Shown: positions 19,113 to 30,539, numbered from the stretch's first letter. The stretch is DNA of 64,000 nucleotides from Maritimibacter dapengensis (GCF_019218265.1 NZ_JAHUZE010000003.1:434001-498000); one strand, 5' to 3'. Program-made: numbers and translations. The notes: generated by a model from the sequence alone, not told the origin.

Positions 19113-19910
19113 TCAGGCGTGTTTTAGGTCCACGCCGGGCGCGTAGGCGATGAAGAACGGATTTTCATAGATGTTCTTCCCATACGTCAGCGGCTCATGA
19201 TCATCGAAACGCACGACCTTGCCGCCGGCGCCATGCAGCACGGCCTGACCAGCCGCCGTGTCCCATTCCATCGTTCGGCCAAGGCGCGGATAGATGTCTG
19301 CCTCGCCCGTGGCGACGAGACAGAACTTGAGCGACGAACCAGCACTCTTCATGTCTTTCACGGAATATTTGCCGATATAGTCATCGGTCGCCTGATCGCG
19401 GTGCGATTTCGACGCCACGACCATAAGCGCGTCATTATCTGGATGGGACACACGGATCGGGTGACACTTGCCTGGGCGGTCCGGGTGGAAATCACCGGTT
19501 TCCTCTACTGAAGAGCCGTCCTCCATCGTGTAGAACATCCGCGACTGCGCCGGGGCATAGACCACACCGCGGATCGGCGTGCCGTCCTTCACGAACGCAA
19601 TGTTCACCGTGAAATCACCACGCCTGTTCACGAACTCCTTTGTCCCGTCGAGCGGATCGACGATCAGGAATTCGTCCGCGAAATCCTTGTGACTGTCGGC
19701 TTGTTCCTCGGTCACGATCACCATGTCCGGGAAGGCGTCGCGCAATCCGGCATGGATCAGAGCGTCAGCGGCTTCATCGGCCTCGGTCACAGGGCTGTCG
19801 TCGGATTTCGACCGCACTTCGAAATCGTCGGCGTTATAGATTTCCATGATCTTTTCGCCAGCTTCGATCGCCAGACGGCGCAACACGCCCATGAGCACTT
19901 CGTAATTCAA
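19113..19910 (-). CDS. cysQ: 3'(2'),5'-bisphosphate nucleotidase
   Basis: A 265-residue inositol-monophosphatase-fold enzyme that hydrolyses PAP (3'-phosphoadenosine 5'-phosphate) to AMP. Metal-site motifs are VTEEQADSHKDF, FLIVDPLDGTKEFVNR and MEWDTAAGQAVL. PAP is the by-product of every PAPS-dependent sulfotransferase, and this window has three sulfotransferase genes. The start is a TTG codon at 19910 with AGGAG five bases upstream; the next methionine (19892) is less well placed. First gene of cysQ-kdsB-GT2. Confidence 0.92.
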   Translation of the reverse strand: MNYEVLMGVLRRLAIEAGEKIMEIYNADDFEVRSKSDDSPVTEADEAADALIHAGLRDAFPDMVIVTEEQADSHKDFADEFLIVDPLDGTKEFVNRRGDFTVNIAFVKDGTPIRGVVYAPAQSRMFYTMEDGSSVEETGDFHPDRPGKCHPIRVSHPDNDALMVVASKSHRDQATDDYIGKYSVKDMKSAGSSLKFCLVATGEADIYPRLGRTMEWDTAAGQAVLHGAGGKVVRFDDHEPLTYGKNIYENPFFIAYAPGVDLKHA

Positions 19911-19942
19911 TGCCGCTCCTTTCGCCGGTCCCTCCGGCGTTG

Positions 19943-19971
19943 TTGATAAGTAAATCCGCCTCCCTTATGCT
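19943..19971 (+). promoter_or_regulatory. Candidate housekeeping promoter for the ABC-2 permease gene
   Basis: TTGATA (19943-19948), a 17-base spacer and TATGCT (19966-19971) stand 65 bases before the permease ATG. A good match to the primary sigma-factor consensus. Confidence 0.55.
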
Positions 19972-20035
19972 GATCGCTAAAGGGAACGGCAAGATTTCCC
20001 TGTAAAAAACGCGAGTGCAGGCACAGGAACGGCGC

Positions 20036-20857
20036 ATGTTTCAGGCGAACACACAACCAAACCGGACGGCCCGGATCGTGGGCGTGTTCGAGCTTATCTA
20101 CCATGTGACCGTTCACGGATTGCGCAAGAGCCATGCGAACGCGCTGATGGGTCTGTTCATCAACATGCTGCAGACCATGATCCTCGTCGCGGTGTTTTAC
20201 ATCATGTATTCCGTTCTCGGATTGCGGGGGTCACTGATCAGGGGCGACTTCCTGCTGTACATTATGTCCGGGATTTTCCTGTACATGACGCAGACCAAGA
20301 GCATGGGTGCTGTCGTCGGGGCCGACGGACCAGCAAGTCCAATGTTGCAGCACGCGCCCATGTCGACCTTCGTTTCGATCATCGCGAACGCGCTGGGCGC
20401 ATTGTATATTCAGATCCTTTCGGTCGTCGTGGTGCTCTACATCTACCACATCGCCTTCAATCCGGTGGAATTTCAGGACATGTCGGGGGCGTTCTTCATG
20501 CTCATTCTCGCCTGGTTCTCGGGCGTGTCGATCGGCATGATCTTCTATGCTTTGAAACCATGGTTTCCGCAGTTCGCGACGGTCGGATCCACGATCTACA
20601 GCCGCGCGAACATGATCGCATCGGGCAAGATGTTCGTGGCCAACTCATTGCCGTATACGATGCTCGTGCTGTTCGATTGGAACCCGCTTTTCCATATCAT
20701 CGACCAGGCGCGCGGTTTCGCCTTCATCAATTACAACCCGCATTACTCGAATTGGCTTTATCCGCTGATCGTGTCCGCGGTGCTTCTGGTGATCGGGTTC
20801 ATGGGCGAAAGCTACACCCGCAGACATGCCTCGCTGTCCTGGGGCGCACGCCGCTAG
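20036..20857 (+). CDS. ABC-2 type transporter permease (polysaccharide export)
   Basis: A 273-residue membrane protein with about six predicted transmembrane segments in the ABC-2/KpsM arrangement (first helix LFINMLQTMILVAVFYIMY, last YPLIVSAVLLVIGFMG). Such permeases pair with a KpsT/Wzm-type ATPase to move capsule or O-antigen across the inner membrane. No ATPase gene lies next to it: the following gene is alkB on the other strand. I chose the ATG at 20036, preceded by AGGAAC; an in-frame GTG at 20015 would add seven residues. Confidence 0.82.
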   Translation: MFQANTQPNRTARIVGVFELIYHVTVHGLRKSHANALMGLFINMLQTMILVAVFYIMYSVLGLRGSLIRGDFLLYIMSGIFLYMTQTKSMGAVVGADGPASPMLQHAPMSTFVSIIANALGALYIQILSVVVVLYIYHIAFNPVEFQDMSGAFFMLILAWFSGVSIGMIFYALKPWFPQFATVGSTIYSRANMIASGKMFVANSLPYTMLVLFDWNPLFHIIDQARGFAFINYNPHYSNWLYPLIVSAVLLVIGFMGESYTRRHASLSWGARR

Positions 20858-20864
20858 GCCACGC

Positions 20865-21500
20865 TCAATCCACCACGCGCAGTGTAAGGTTTATTCGTCC
20901 GCCTTCGGCCAAGAGCGTGGAGGTGCCGAACTTGATCCGGTCGATCCCGTGATAGGCGAGCCGCGCGGCACCGCCGAGGACAAGGACATCACCGGACCGA
21001 AGCCAGACCGATTTCGTAGGACCGCCCCGCTCGGACCCGCCAATGCGAAACAACCCATCATCGCCCAGCGAGATCGACACCACGGGCTGTGCGAAATCGG
21101 TTTCATCGCGATCCTGGTGCAGCCCCATTTTCGCGCCTTCCCTGTAGAAGTTCACAAGGCAGCAGTCTGGTGCGTGGGCATCTGCCGCAATGGCATTCCA
21201 AACCGCCAGAATGCTGTCGGGTATCGGCGGCCATTGATTGCCTGAGGGGTGCCGGGGTTCGTAACGGTATCCCCGCCCGCGATCGGAATACCAACCGTAT
21301 CGACCGGCCGATGTCATCGCCACGGTCATCTTTTTTCCGAAGCGTGTTTCGGGCGAAAACAAGGGCGCACGGGCCACCACGTCTCTCAGGTCCGCCACCA
21401 TCGCGTGCTGGGCCTTGGCATCAAGAAAGCCGGGATAGACCGTGGCTCCGCCGATGTCGAACGAGGGGCTTTCTCCGGTTTCTTGCCTTTTCATTGCCAA
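20865..21500 (-). CDS. alkB: AlkB-type DNA oxidative demethylase
   Basis: A 211-residue Fe(II)/2-oxoglutarate dioxygenase that repairs N1-methyladenine and N3-methylcytosine. The iron ligands are in GLHQDRDE (HxD) and AYHGIDRI (distal His); RINLTLR binds 2-oxoglutarate. [16 protein letters not shown] and [15 protein letters not shown] are typical of AlkB proper. It runs divergently from dnaK and ends seven bases from the permease stop. There is no adjacent ada gene. Confidence 0.92.
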   Translation of the reverse strand: MAMKRQETGESPSFDIGGATVYPGFLDAKAQHAMVADLRDVVARAPLFSPETRFGKKMTVAMTSAGRYGWYSDRGRGYRYEPRHPSGNQWPPIPDSILAVWNAIAADAHAPDCCLVNFYREGAKMGLHQDRDETDFAQPVVSISLGDDGLFRIGGSERGGPTKSVWLRSGDVLVLGGAARLAYHGIDRIKFGTSTLLAEGGRINLTLRVVD

Positions 21501-21549
21501 AACCCTGAAAACGAGTCGCTTTTTTCGTCCAGAACGCGGTTTGCACCGC

Positions 21550-21577
21550 CTTGCAGGCCTGTTTTCCCCTCCTTATA
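21550..21577 (+). promoter_or_regulatory. Candidate heat-shock (RpoH) promoter of dnaK
   Basis: CTTGCA (21550-21555), a 16-base spacer and CTTATATA (21572-21579) resemble the alphaproteobacterial sigma-32 consensus (CTTG in the -35, C-T-TAT in the -10). It lies about 108 bases before the dnaK ATG, in the divergent alkB-dnaK gap. Confidence 0.55.
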
Positions 21578-21684
21578 TACGCCGAGACGCCGGGACGGCA
21601 CCCTCGTTCCGGCCAGCTAGTGGGATCGGGCGAAGGTGCCTTTGGGGCCTGAGCCCAAAACATCGCCAAAGAGAGGAAAAGAGC

Positions 21685-23595
<1,911 letters not shown>

Positions 23596-23605
23596 ATCCT
23601 GATAC

Positions 23606-23641
23606 CGAAGGCCGGCCCGCCCACGGGTGGGTCGGCCTTCG
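23606..23641 (+). terminator. Intercistronic hairpin between dnaK and dnaJ
   Basis: CGAAGGCCG (23606-23614) pairs with CGGCCTTCG (23633-23641), and CCCA/TGGG pair inside. There is no T-run, so this is more likely a processing or attenuating hairpin that sets the DnaK:DnaJ ratio than a full terminator. Confidence 0.5.
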
Positions 23642-23663
23642 TATTCCCAAGGGGGAATGACCG

Positions 23664-24815
23664 ATGTCGAAGCGTGATTATTACGAAGTGCTGGGCGTTC
23701 AGAAGGGCGCGTCGGCCGACGAGATTAAGAAGGCCTATCGCACGAAGGCCAAAGAGCTTCATCCAGACCGGAACGCCGACAATCCCGACGCCGAGGCGCA
23801 GTTCAAGGAAGCGAACGAAGCCTACGACGTACTCAAGGATGCCGAGAAGAAAGCGGCATACGACCGTTTCGGCCATGCGGCCTTCGAAGGCGGCATGGGT
23901 GGCGGGCCGCGTCCCGGCGGCGGATACGGTGCGCAACAGGGCGACTTCGCAAGTGCGTTTTCGGACGTCTTCGATGACTTGTTCGGCGACTTCATGGGCG
24001 GTCGACCAGGCGGCGGACGCTCGCGTGCCATGCGTGGCTCGGATCTGCGTTATAACCTGCGAGTGACGCTGGAAGAAGCCTACGAAGGACTTCAGAAGAC
24101 GATCAATGTCCCGACGTCCGTAGCCTGCGATGAATGTAACGGCACTGGGGCCGAATCCGGCGCTGATCCGACGACTTGCCCGACCTGCTCCGGATTGGGC
24201 AAGGTCCGGGCCCAGCAAGGTTTCTTCACTGTCGAACGCACCTGCCCGACCTGCCAGGGCACGGGCCAGATGATCAAGAATCCCTGCAACAAATGCCATG
24301 GTCATGGCCGCATCGAACGCGAGCGCGCCCTTTCGGTTAACATTCCGAAAGGCGTGGAAACCGGCACGCGTATCCGCCTTGCCGGCGAAGGCGAAGCAGG
24401 TTTGCGAGGCGGCCCCTCGGGCGATCTTTACATATTTATCCAGGTGACAGAGCACGATCTGTTCGAGCGTGACGGCGCGCATCTTCATTGCCGCGTCCCC
24501 GTTTCGATGAGCGCAGCAGCCTTGGGCGGAGACATCGAAGTGCCGACGATCGACGGCGGCCGGTCACGGGTCAAGATCCCTGCAGGAAGCCAATCCGGGC
24601 GTCAGATGCGCCTGAAAGGCAAGGGTATGCCGGCCCTGCGCGGCGCGGGTCATGGCGACATGTATATCGAGCTCGCGGTCGAGACGCCGGTCAATCTCAC
24701 GGCCAAGCAGAAGGATCTGCTGAAGGAGTTCGAGAAGCTTTCGGAGGAAAACAATCCCGAAGGCCGTGACTTCTTCTCTAAGGTCAAGACGTTCTGGGAC
24801 GGCATGAAGGGCTGA
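23664..24815 (+). CDS. dnaJ: Chaperone protein DnaJ (Hsp40)
   Basis: A 383-residue type I J-protein. The J domain (residues 1-70) carries HPDR; a Gly/Phe-rich segment follows; then four CxxCxGxG zinc motifs ([32 protein letters not shown]) and the C-terminal substrate-binding domains. It stimulates DnaK ATPase and delivers substrates. AGGGGGAATGACCG precedes the ATG. Confidence 0.97.
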   Translation: MSKRDYYEVLGVQKGASADEIKKAYRTKAKELHPDRNADNPDAEAQFKEANEAYDVLKDAEKKAAYDRFGHAAFEGGMGGGPRPGGGYGAQQGDFASAFSDVFDDLFGDFMGGRPGGGRSRAMRGSDLRYNLRVTLEEAYEGLQKTINVPTSVACDECNGTGAESGADPTTCPTCSGLGKVRAQQGFFTVERTCPTCQGTGQMIKNPCNKCHGHGRIERERALSVNIPKGVETGTRIRLAGEGEAGLRGGPSGDLYIFIQVTEHDLFERDGAHLHCRVPVSMSAAALGGDIEVPTIDGGRSRVKIPAGSQSGRQMRLKGKGMPALRGAGHGDMYIELAVETPVNLTAKQKDLLKEFEKLSEENNPEGRDFFSKVKTFWDGMKG

Positions 24816-24873
24816 CCGCTTTTGACCGTCGTCTTTTAACCTTACGCTAACCGACTCAGGTGAGACTGCGGGA

Positions 24874-25647
24874 ATGTCACCGCCGTCTTCGCATATGTCT
24901 GAAGCTTCTCTGCCGCTCTTTGCGGCAGACGAAGCGCAACCGGTTCCCGTTGTCGGGACGAAAGCCCGACTGCCGTCCTACATAAAAGATCACCGTGCGC
25001 GACTACGCGAACGCTTCATGTCCGGCGGGGCAGAGGCGCTGCCAGACTACGAACTGCTCGAACTACTTCTGTTTCGCGCAATCCCACGGCAGGATGTGAA
25101 GCCTTTGGCACGGCGGCTTCTGGACAGGTTTGGGGACTTCAATGGGGTGCTTTCTGCTTCCCCCCAACGGCTGAAAGAAATGCATGGTGTTGGCGACTCG
25201 GTCGTGCAGGAGCTCAAGATCGTGGAAGCAGCGGCACATCGCCTGTCCCGTGCAAAAGTAATCGGGCGGCGGGTAGTTTCGTCGTGGAACGATCTTCTCG
25301 ACTATTGCCATACCACGATGAGTCACCGTGAAACCGAACTCTTCAGGGTGCTTTACCTCGACCGCAAAAACACGTTGATCGCGGATGAGACGCTGGCCGA
25401 AGGCACCGTGGGTCATGTTCCGGTTTATCCGCGCGAAGTGGTGAAGCGGGGGTTAGAGGTCGGCGCATCGGCGCTGATCCTCGTGCATAATCACCCATCG
25501 GGCGATCCCACCCCGTCGCGGGACGACATCGACATGACCCGTCGCATCGCCGAAGCGGCGGCCGCGCTGGAGATTCAGCTTCACGATCATATCGTGATCG
25601 GCAAGTCGCGTGAGGTGAGCTTTCGTTCGGATGGTTACCTAAAGTAG
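24874..25647 (+). CDS. radC: RadC-family JAB/MPN domain protein
   Basis: A 257-residue RadC protein. The N-terminal UPF0758 helix-hairpin-helix part has LPDYELLELLLFRAIPRQDVK and MHGVGDSVVQELK. The C-terminal JAB1/MPN metalloprotease-like domain carries the zinc site in LVHNHPSGDPTPSRDD. The historical DNA-repair label is not firmly supported; the biochemical role is unknown. Alternative start ATG at 24895. Confidence 0.88.
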   Translation: MSPPSSHMSEASLPLFAADEAQPVPVVGTKARLPSYIKDHRARLRERFMSGGAEALPDYELLELLLFRAIPRQDVKPLARRLLDRFGDFNGVLSASPQRLKEMHGVGDSVVQELKIVEAAAHRLSRAKVIGRRVVSSWNDLLDYCHTTMSHRETELFRVLYLDRKNTLIADETLAEGTVGHVPVYPREVVKRGLEVGASALILVHNHPSGDPTPSRDDIDMTRRIAEAAAALEIQLHDHIVIGKSREVSFRSDGYLK

Positions 25648-25650
25648 GCT

Positions 25651-27210
25651 CTATTTCACCCAAACTTCCACACGTCGGTTAATTCGGCGACCCCAATCGG
25701 TGTCGTCACATGCCATGGGGAGCGCCTCGCCAAAAGCGTCCGTCGCGATTTCGACCCGCGCGGGATCATAAGTCTCCGCGGCTTCGACAACGGCTTGACG
25801 GACCGCTTCCGCGCGACGTGTGGCCAGCCTCAGGTTCAACGCCGCTGCGCCTTGCCCGTCCGAGAACCCGACAAAGGTCAGCTTTCGTCCATCGAAATCT
25901 CCCGCCTCGAGCGCCTCTGCCAAGAGACCGACGTTGGACCGAGACGTCGCATCGAGCGCGGTCGACCCGCCGGTGAACCTGTAGGTGAGCGTCAAACGAC
26001 GTGTCCCGCTCATGAGCGTCACCATGCGCTGCAACTCGGACAACGCGACCTCGGGTCCAGCTTGGGCAATTGCATTGGCAAGCCGCGTGCCTTGTTCTGA
26101 TAGCGAAATCTCGTCGATCCCCTGATCGACAAGCCCGACACGCTGGATCACGCGTTCGGCAGACCCTGTTCTCAGGAAACGCAAAAAGTCACGCCCGACC
26201 TGCGGCAGCCGAATGGCCGGGCGATAGAGAAACACTGGCGCGGTCAACGGATAATCCCCGGCCTTGATCGCCGTATGCGACGGCGCGACTTCGAAGGCAC
26301 AGTTGCCCGTCAGCGTCACGGTTTCTGTCAGCCCGGTTTGCGAGAAACTGGTGATCCCGAGTCCGAATGGGTCCTCTTCGACCGCGAGCGTGACACCATC
26401 GTTCGACGCCTTCTTTAAGATGGCATCACTCAGCGTCTCGCCCTGCGCCCGGACCACTGCACGATCGAACACCATACCGAATCCAGCTTCAGGATCGCGC
26501 AGGTATGTCGTAATCGGCGCATCTTCCCCGCCAAGTTCACTCCAACGCTCGATAAGGCCAGCGTAAACTTTGGCAAGCGTTTCGATCCCCAGATGGCGCA
26601 CGGGATTGCCGGGGTTCACAACCGGAACCAGCGCGTCGAGTGCCAGGACGCGTGATTGCCGCACGGCATTCAAGTCCCCGAGCGCGGCATCGCGTGCGAT
26701 CAACCGCTCTTCGCGGGTGGGCTCGCGAAGCGAAACGACGAAATCCGCGATCTCCGTCACGAGGTCGCCAAATGCATCCTGCGACGTGGTGAGCCTGACA
26801 CGAAATCGTGCGACCTCCTGCGCGCCTTCGCCGGTGTAGAGCGTGTAGAGAAACCCCTCGCCCGCCACTTCTTCTCGCGTCGCCGCATACCCTTCGGCGC
26901 GCGCGAAGCTTTCGATCAACGCTGGAAGCAAGGGCTCGGCCACAGCATGTGCCGCCGAGATTGTCATATCGGCGACGAAAGATGTGAGGTTCGGGCATCC
27001 AGGTCCGTCGCACGAAACGCCCGAGCCGTCCACGGTCAACACCCCGTATTCCGTATCGACCCTGTAGAACTCGCCATCGAACCCGAGAAGCACGCCCGAA
27101 ATTTCGACCGAGCCGTCGCGAGACGTCAACGTCACGTCATCTGCCGCTGCAGGAAAGATCGCCAGAACCGCTATCCATGCAGCGCCGAACGCCGCACGAA
27201 ACCTCGCCAT
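25651..27210 (-). CDS. Periplasmic PstS-like / OmpA-domain fusion protein
   Basis: A 519-residue exported protein. A signal peptide (AAWIAVLAIFPAAADD) is followed by a phosphate-binding-protein-like region: LVPVVNPGNPVRHL and the ESFARAEGYAATREEVAG segment resemble type II solute-binding proteins of the PstS family. Residues about 400-519 form an OmpA C-terminal peptidoglycan-binding domain (LTFVGFSDGQGAAALNLRLATRRAEAV, DFGRRINRRVEVWVK-like end). No ABC transporter genes are adjacent, so phosphate uptake should not be assumed; a peptidoglycan-anchored sensor or scaffold is equally possible. It follows the gene at 27241-28569 by 30 bases. Confidence 0.72.
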   Translation of the reverse strand: MARFRAAFGAAWIAVLAIFPAAADDVTLTSRDGSVEISGVLLGFDGEFYRVDTEYGVLTVDGSGVSCDGPGCPNLTSFVADMTISAAHAVAEPLLPALIESFARAEGYAATREEVAGEGFLYTLYTGEGAQEVARFRVRLTTSQDAFGDLVTEIADFVVSLREPTREERLIARDAALGDLNAVRQSRVLALDALVPVVNPGNPVRHLGIETLAKVYAGLIERWSELGGEDAPITTYLRDPEAGFGMVFDRAVVRAQGETLSDAILKKASNDGVTLAVEEDPFGLGITSFSQTGLTETVTLTGNCAFEVAPSHTAIKAGDYPLTAPVFLYRPAIRLPQVGRDFLRFLRTGSAERVIQRVGLVDQGIDEISLSEQGTRLANAIAQAGPEVALSELQRMVTLMSGTRRLTLTYRFTGGSTALDATSRSNVGLLAEALEAGDFDGRKLTFVGFSDGQGAAALNLRLATRRAEAVRQAVVEAAETYDPARVEIATDAFGEALPMACDDTDWGRRINRRVEVWVK

Positions 27211-27240
27211 GAAATCTCCCCCAGCCCCTGGTTTCGCCCG

Positions 27241-28569
27241 CTAGTTGCGAGCAATTGTCAGGTCTTGCGGGAGGTTTTTCAACACAAGATATTCACCGAT
27301 CGCGTCGCAGTCGGGAACCGACATGCCCACAGTCGTCACAAACGGTGCATCGGTGGGCGAAGACCGAAGGTACTCGCCAACGATTGTCGTGCCACACGTC
27401 GTCTCGAGAACCTGTGCTTCGATCGAGATCGTGGGCGCGTTCAACATACCTGCTGGATAGGTGTAAATATCGGCCGCGTATCCGTCAGAGGTCGAGCCGA
27501 GCACGGAAATGTAGCCACCCTCGCCCTTGGAGGCGCGGTCCGGCGTGCCGGGAACCTCGGACCAGACATGACCGGCTTCACCGTAATACGCGCCATTTTC
27601 GAGTGCATGAAGCTGTAGCCCCGTGCCGCCTTGCCAAACCAGCGCCACACGATCGAAATCGGTCATGTCGGGCACGGCGACTTCTCCAACTTGGGCATAA
27701 CCGCCAACTTCCGTCTTGACGCGAGCCAGACCGGCCAATGCCGGCATTTCCAGAATAAGCAGTCCGTTTTCGTCCAAAGCCTCGGTGAACCGAAGCCCGG
27801 CATGGTCGAAGGTCACCTCATCTCCCGCCTGGCAGGGAGCGGTCAGGCTGACGCCGATCATTGCGCCCGATCGAGCTGTCAATTGAAAGTCGATCTCGCA
27901 TGCGTCCGGTCCATCATCCATCCCATCAGGCATCGGTGCACCCGCCGCCGGTTCGATATCAGGCAATTCCTGCGGCGCAATCAGGTCGGATTCGGTTTCG
28001 TTCCGCGTGACTTCGGCAAATGTGATTTTTTCGGTTGGGTTCGGTTCGTTCGTCTCCGTGCTCGCCTGTGCCTGCTGCAACACAGGGGCGTCGACCGGAA
28101 CATCAACCCGGACTCCCGACGGAAGCCCGGAGACCGACATGGATTGCAGACGTGGTGCCTGATCCACCTGCAATGTGGTGCTGTCTTCAGTGAACACTCC
28201 GTTACCGCTTGTCGCGGACGCGGCGGCTTCTTGCACAACGTCGCGTTCTGCTTCTGCACGCGCCACGTCGACGGGCTGAGGCGTGGCGCCGTCTATGACC
28301 TGGTCAGCAGAGGCCTCAGCGGTTTCGTTAGATTGCGGGTCTTCGCCTCCAACCACTTCGCGCTTGGGCGCGCCATCGACGGGGACGACCACGGGTGCGG
28401 TCGAAGCCATACGCGCTTGTTGCGGCGGCGTGGACCCTCCGGTGATAGGTTGAACGACATTTCTTTGCATGAGGTGTCCCGTCGCGAGTGCCACGACGAG
28501 CGCGCCCACGGCCGTGTAGACCCGTTTCTTGTCTATCCTGGTCGAGAACTCTTGGATCTTTCCGAGCAT
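27241..28569 (-). CDS. Membrane-anchored envelope protein of unknown function
   Basis: A 442-residue protein with a short cytoplasmic N-terminus, one transmembrane segment (VYTAVGALVVALATGHLM, about residues 15-33), a proline/alanine/glutamate-rich linker of roughly 180 residues, and a folded periplasmic domain with several cysteines (ACEIDFQLTA, TAPCQAGDEVTF, LETTCGTTIV, VPDCDAIG). Rhodobacteraceae homologues are often labelled translocase, but I see no translocase domain. The ATG at 28569 follows AAAGGA at eight bases; an in-frame start at 28614 is less likely. Likely operon partner of the PstS/OmpA fusion. Confidence 0.65.
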   Translation of the reverse strand: MLGKIQEFSTRIDKKRVYTAVGALVVALATGHLMQRNVVQPITGGSTPPQQARMASTAPVVVPVDGAPKREVVGGEDPQSNETAEASADQVIDGATPQPVDVARAEAERDVVQEAAASATSGNGVFTEDSTTLQVDQAPRLQSMSVSGLPSGVRVDVPVDAPVLQQAQASTETNEPNPTEKITFAEVTRNETESDLIAPQELPDIEPAAGAPMPDGMDDGPDACEIDFQLTARSGAMIGVSLTAPCQAGDEVTFDHAGLRFTEALDENGLLILEMPALAGLARVKTEVGGYAQVGEVAVPDMTDFDRVALVWQGGTGLQLHALENGAYYGEAGHVWSEVPGTPDRASKGEGGYISVLGSTSDGYAADIYTYPAGMLNAPTISIEAQVLETTCGTTIVGEYLRSSPTDAPFVTTVGMSVPDCDAIGEYLVLKNLPQDLTIARN

Positions 28570-28728
28570 ATCGACAGTCCTTTCCCACAAACTCAGGGAA
28601 ATCTGACCGACCAATACGGTGACAGAATGAACAAAACATGACTAAAAAACGATGCGTTTCCAGACCGAAAACAGCTCAGTTATCTGGAATCACTACGAAA
28701 AAAGCGCCTGCGTCAAGGTTTTGCCTGA

Positions 28729-29619
28729 TTAGGGCCGGTCAAGCTTGCCCGTGCGCCATTCCTCGATCATCGACCGGTTCAAAAGACCCATCACGCCCAA
28801 TTCGTTGCGGCTCATCGCCGTCACACCTTCGGTGCGAAAGTCATGCCAGAAGCGAATGCGCCGGATCAGATGCGCGTCCTTCCGTATCTTGATCCTCGAA
28901 ATCTCACGCGTGTACATTTCCGCGTCGGCGGATTTTGCATCTCGGGTCGCATCAATCACGGCCTTCAGAAACCGGTTCCCGACTTCGAACCGCATCCAGC
29001 CAGCCCAGCGCTCTTCGTGGCGAAGATGAAAGATGCCGGAGGGCTCCAAGAACACCGACGTCATGCCTGTCATTCGCATGATGAGCGGTACGAAATGATC
29101 CCACCAAGGAACGCCCAAAGCGAAGAGATCGCTCTCGAAGCGGGCCAGGTCGCGACTGTGCATGGCAAGAAAATCGTAACCGCCTGTGTATTCCTCAGGG
29201 TTGTTTCGATCCAGATCGTCTATGTCGATCCGCCGCAGGACTATCGCCTCGCCAGGTCGAAGGTTTCGGATCTTATCGACCTGTTCGTCGGTGAAGTCGA
29301 AGAAGATGTCCGCATTCGCGAACACCATCACGCCATCCGTATCCTCCGAAATCTTTCCGTAAAAATCGTCGAGATAGACAAAAGGTTTGCCATAGTCTTC
29401 TGCGGCATTGCGCGAGACCTCGATCTTGCGAACGCCCCATTCTTCCAGGGGAAGCTTTAATACCTCGACCTCGGAATTGACCGTGACGGGTTCGAAACCG
29501 TGATCGCGCCAGCTGTCGAGGCAATACTTGAGGTATTCGAGGCCAAACTCTTCACCAGCCGCATTCACCCGGCTCATGCGAGGGGGCAGCGATGTATAGA
29601 TCGAAATGGGTTGCACCAC
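28729..29619 (-). CDS. Protein of unknown function, possible glycosyltransferase-like
   Basis: A 296-residue soluble protein. It has alternating hydrophobic strands and a DxD-like element (VMVFANADIFFDFTDEQ, near residue 100) reminiscent of nucleotide-sugar transferases, plus LRRIDIDDLDRNNPEEYTGGYDFLAM. Nothing else is diagnostic. It starts at GTG (29619, with a second GTG at 29616) eight bases after the preceding sulfotransferase gene, so the two are probably co-translated and act on the same acceptor. Confidence 0.55.
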   Translation of the reverse strand: MVQPISIYTSLPPRMSRVNAAGEEFGLEYLKYCLDSWRDHGFEPVTVNSEVEVLKLPLEEWGVRKIEVSRNAAEDYGKPFVYLDDFYGKISEDTDGVMVFANADIFFDFTDEQVDKIRNLRPGEAIVLRRIDIDDLDRNNPEEYTGGYDFLAMHSRDLARFESDLFALGVPWWDHFVPLIMRMTGMTSVFLEPSGIFHLRHEERWAGWMRFEVGNRFLKAVIDATRDAKSADAEMYTREISRIKIRKDAHLIRRIRFWHDFRTEGVTAMSRNELGVMGLLNRSMIEEWRTGKLDRP

Positions 29620-29627
29620 TACTCCGC

Positions 29628-30539
29628 CTAGGCTCTTGCTGGTGTTTCAAAGCCCCAATAGGTCAAGACTTCGTGCAGGATGTCATTCAGGGCTTCGACT
29701 GTCTCCGGCTTCAATTCGTGCGCGAACTGACCCGAACGGCCAGATCTCTTGTGACTCAGATCGTCTGTCTTCACGTCTTTCTGCACAGGCGTCGCCTGAG
29801 CAGAAATCTCGTCGATGGCCGTCTCCGGGATATCCATGTCCATGAAGGTAAACAGCTTGGTCAGGAATCCGCGCGTGTCGTCCTTGTATTCGTCATAGGA
29901 CAGGAAAAGCGCGTTCGGGCTTGCTTCTCGAAGTTCCTTGTACCGCGTGAGGTAGGGAAGCATCCATTCCTCGGCGCGACGAAGTGCGAACGCGTCGATG
30001 CCCTCAGCCTGAATGCGTTCGCGTTGGCGATGAAACGCTTCCACACGATCCGGATTGTTGGGTGGCTTGTGCGAAAAGCCGAAGGAATAGAAGGCGCTTA
30101 CCAGGACGTCTCTGGGATCGCGGAGGAAAAACACCATCCTATACTTGTCTGCATCCGGGACCTCGACGGGCCCCCGGAGCGGTCCATAGACCTCGCCAGT
30201 CGGAAAGAAGAGATCCGACGCCGCCTGAGACATGAACTCCTCGGGCTCATTCGTCCGTACACTCGGTACATTGAAGACGGCTTTTCCAAGATTGAGATAG
30301 TGGAAATCGGTATGCTTGCCTGCCGTCCTCAGAATAGCGGCGACAAAGACGCTGGCGCATTTGTGTGTCGTGAAGAACAGAACGGACGGTTTTTCGATAC
30401 GTGGAGGGTCGGGCGTGTAGTTTCCGGGAACGCCCGCCGCACGCCTGGCACGGGAATTCACAAGCGTCACACGTGGCGTCTGATCCTGACCGGCAAACGC
30501 ATGTTTTATCCGACGGGCCAATGTGCGGAAGGTTGGCAT
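29628..30539 (-). CDS. Sulfotransferase domain-containing protein
   Basis: A 303-residue PAPS-dependent sulfotransferase. The 5'-phosphosulfate-binding loop is FFTTHKCASVFVAAIL near residue 55; the 3'-phosphate-binding site is MVFFLRDPRDVLVSAFYSF with a conserved Arg-Asp-Pro-Arg-Asp; the C-terminal cofactor loop is KRSGRSGQFAHEL. These match the Sulfotransfer_1 family. The gene starts 26 bases after the secA stop, on the same strand. The acceptor is unknown. Confidence 0.85.
   Translation of the reverse strand: MPTFRTLARRIKHAFAGQDQTPRVTLVNSRARRAAGVPGNYTPDPPRIEKPSVLFFTTHKCASVFVAAILRTAGKHTDFHYLNLGKAVFNVPSVRTNEPEEFMSQAASDLFFPTGEVYGPLRGPVEVPDADKYRMVFFLRDPRDVLVSAFYSFGFSHKPPNNPDRVEAFHRQRERIQAEGIDAFALRRAEEWMLPYLTRYKELREASPNALFLSYDEYKDDTRGFLTKLFTFMDMDIPETAIDEISAQATPVQKDVKTDDLSHKRSGRSGQFAHELKPETVEALNDILHEVLTYWGFETPARA

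Noticed and set aside
25651-27210. Calling the PstS-like/OmpA fusion a phosphate transporter component
   Set aside because: No pstCAB genes are adjacent and the OmpA domain is unusual for an ABC-transporter binding protein, so only the domain layout is reported.
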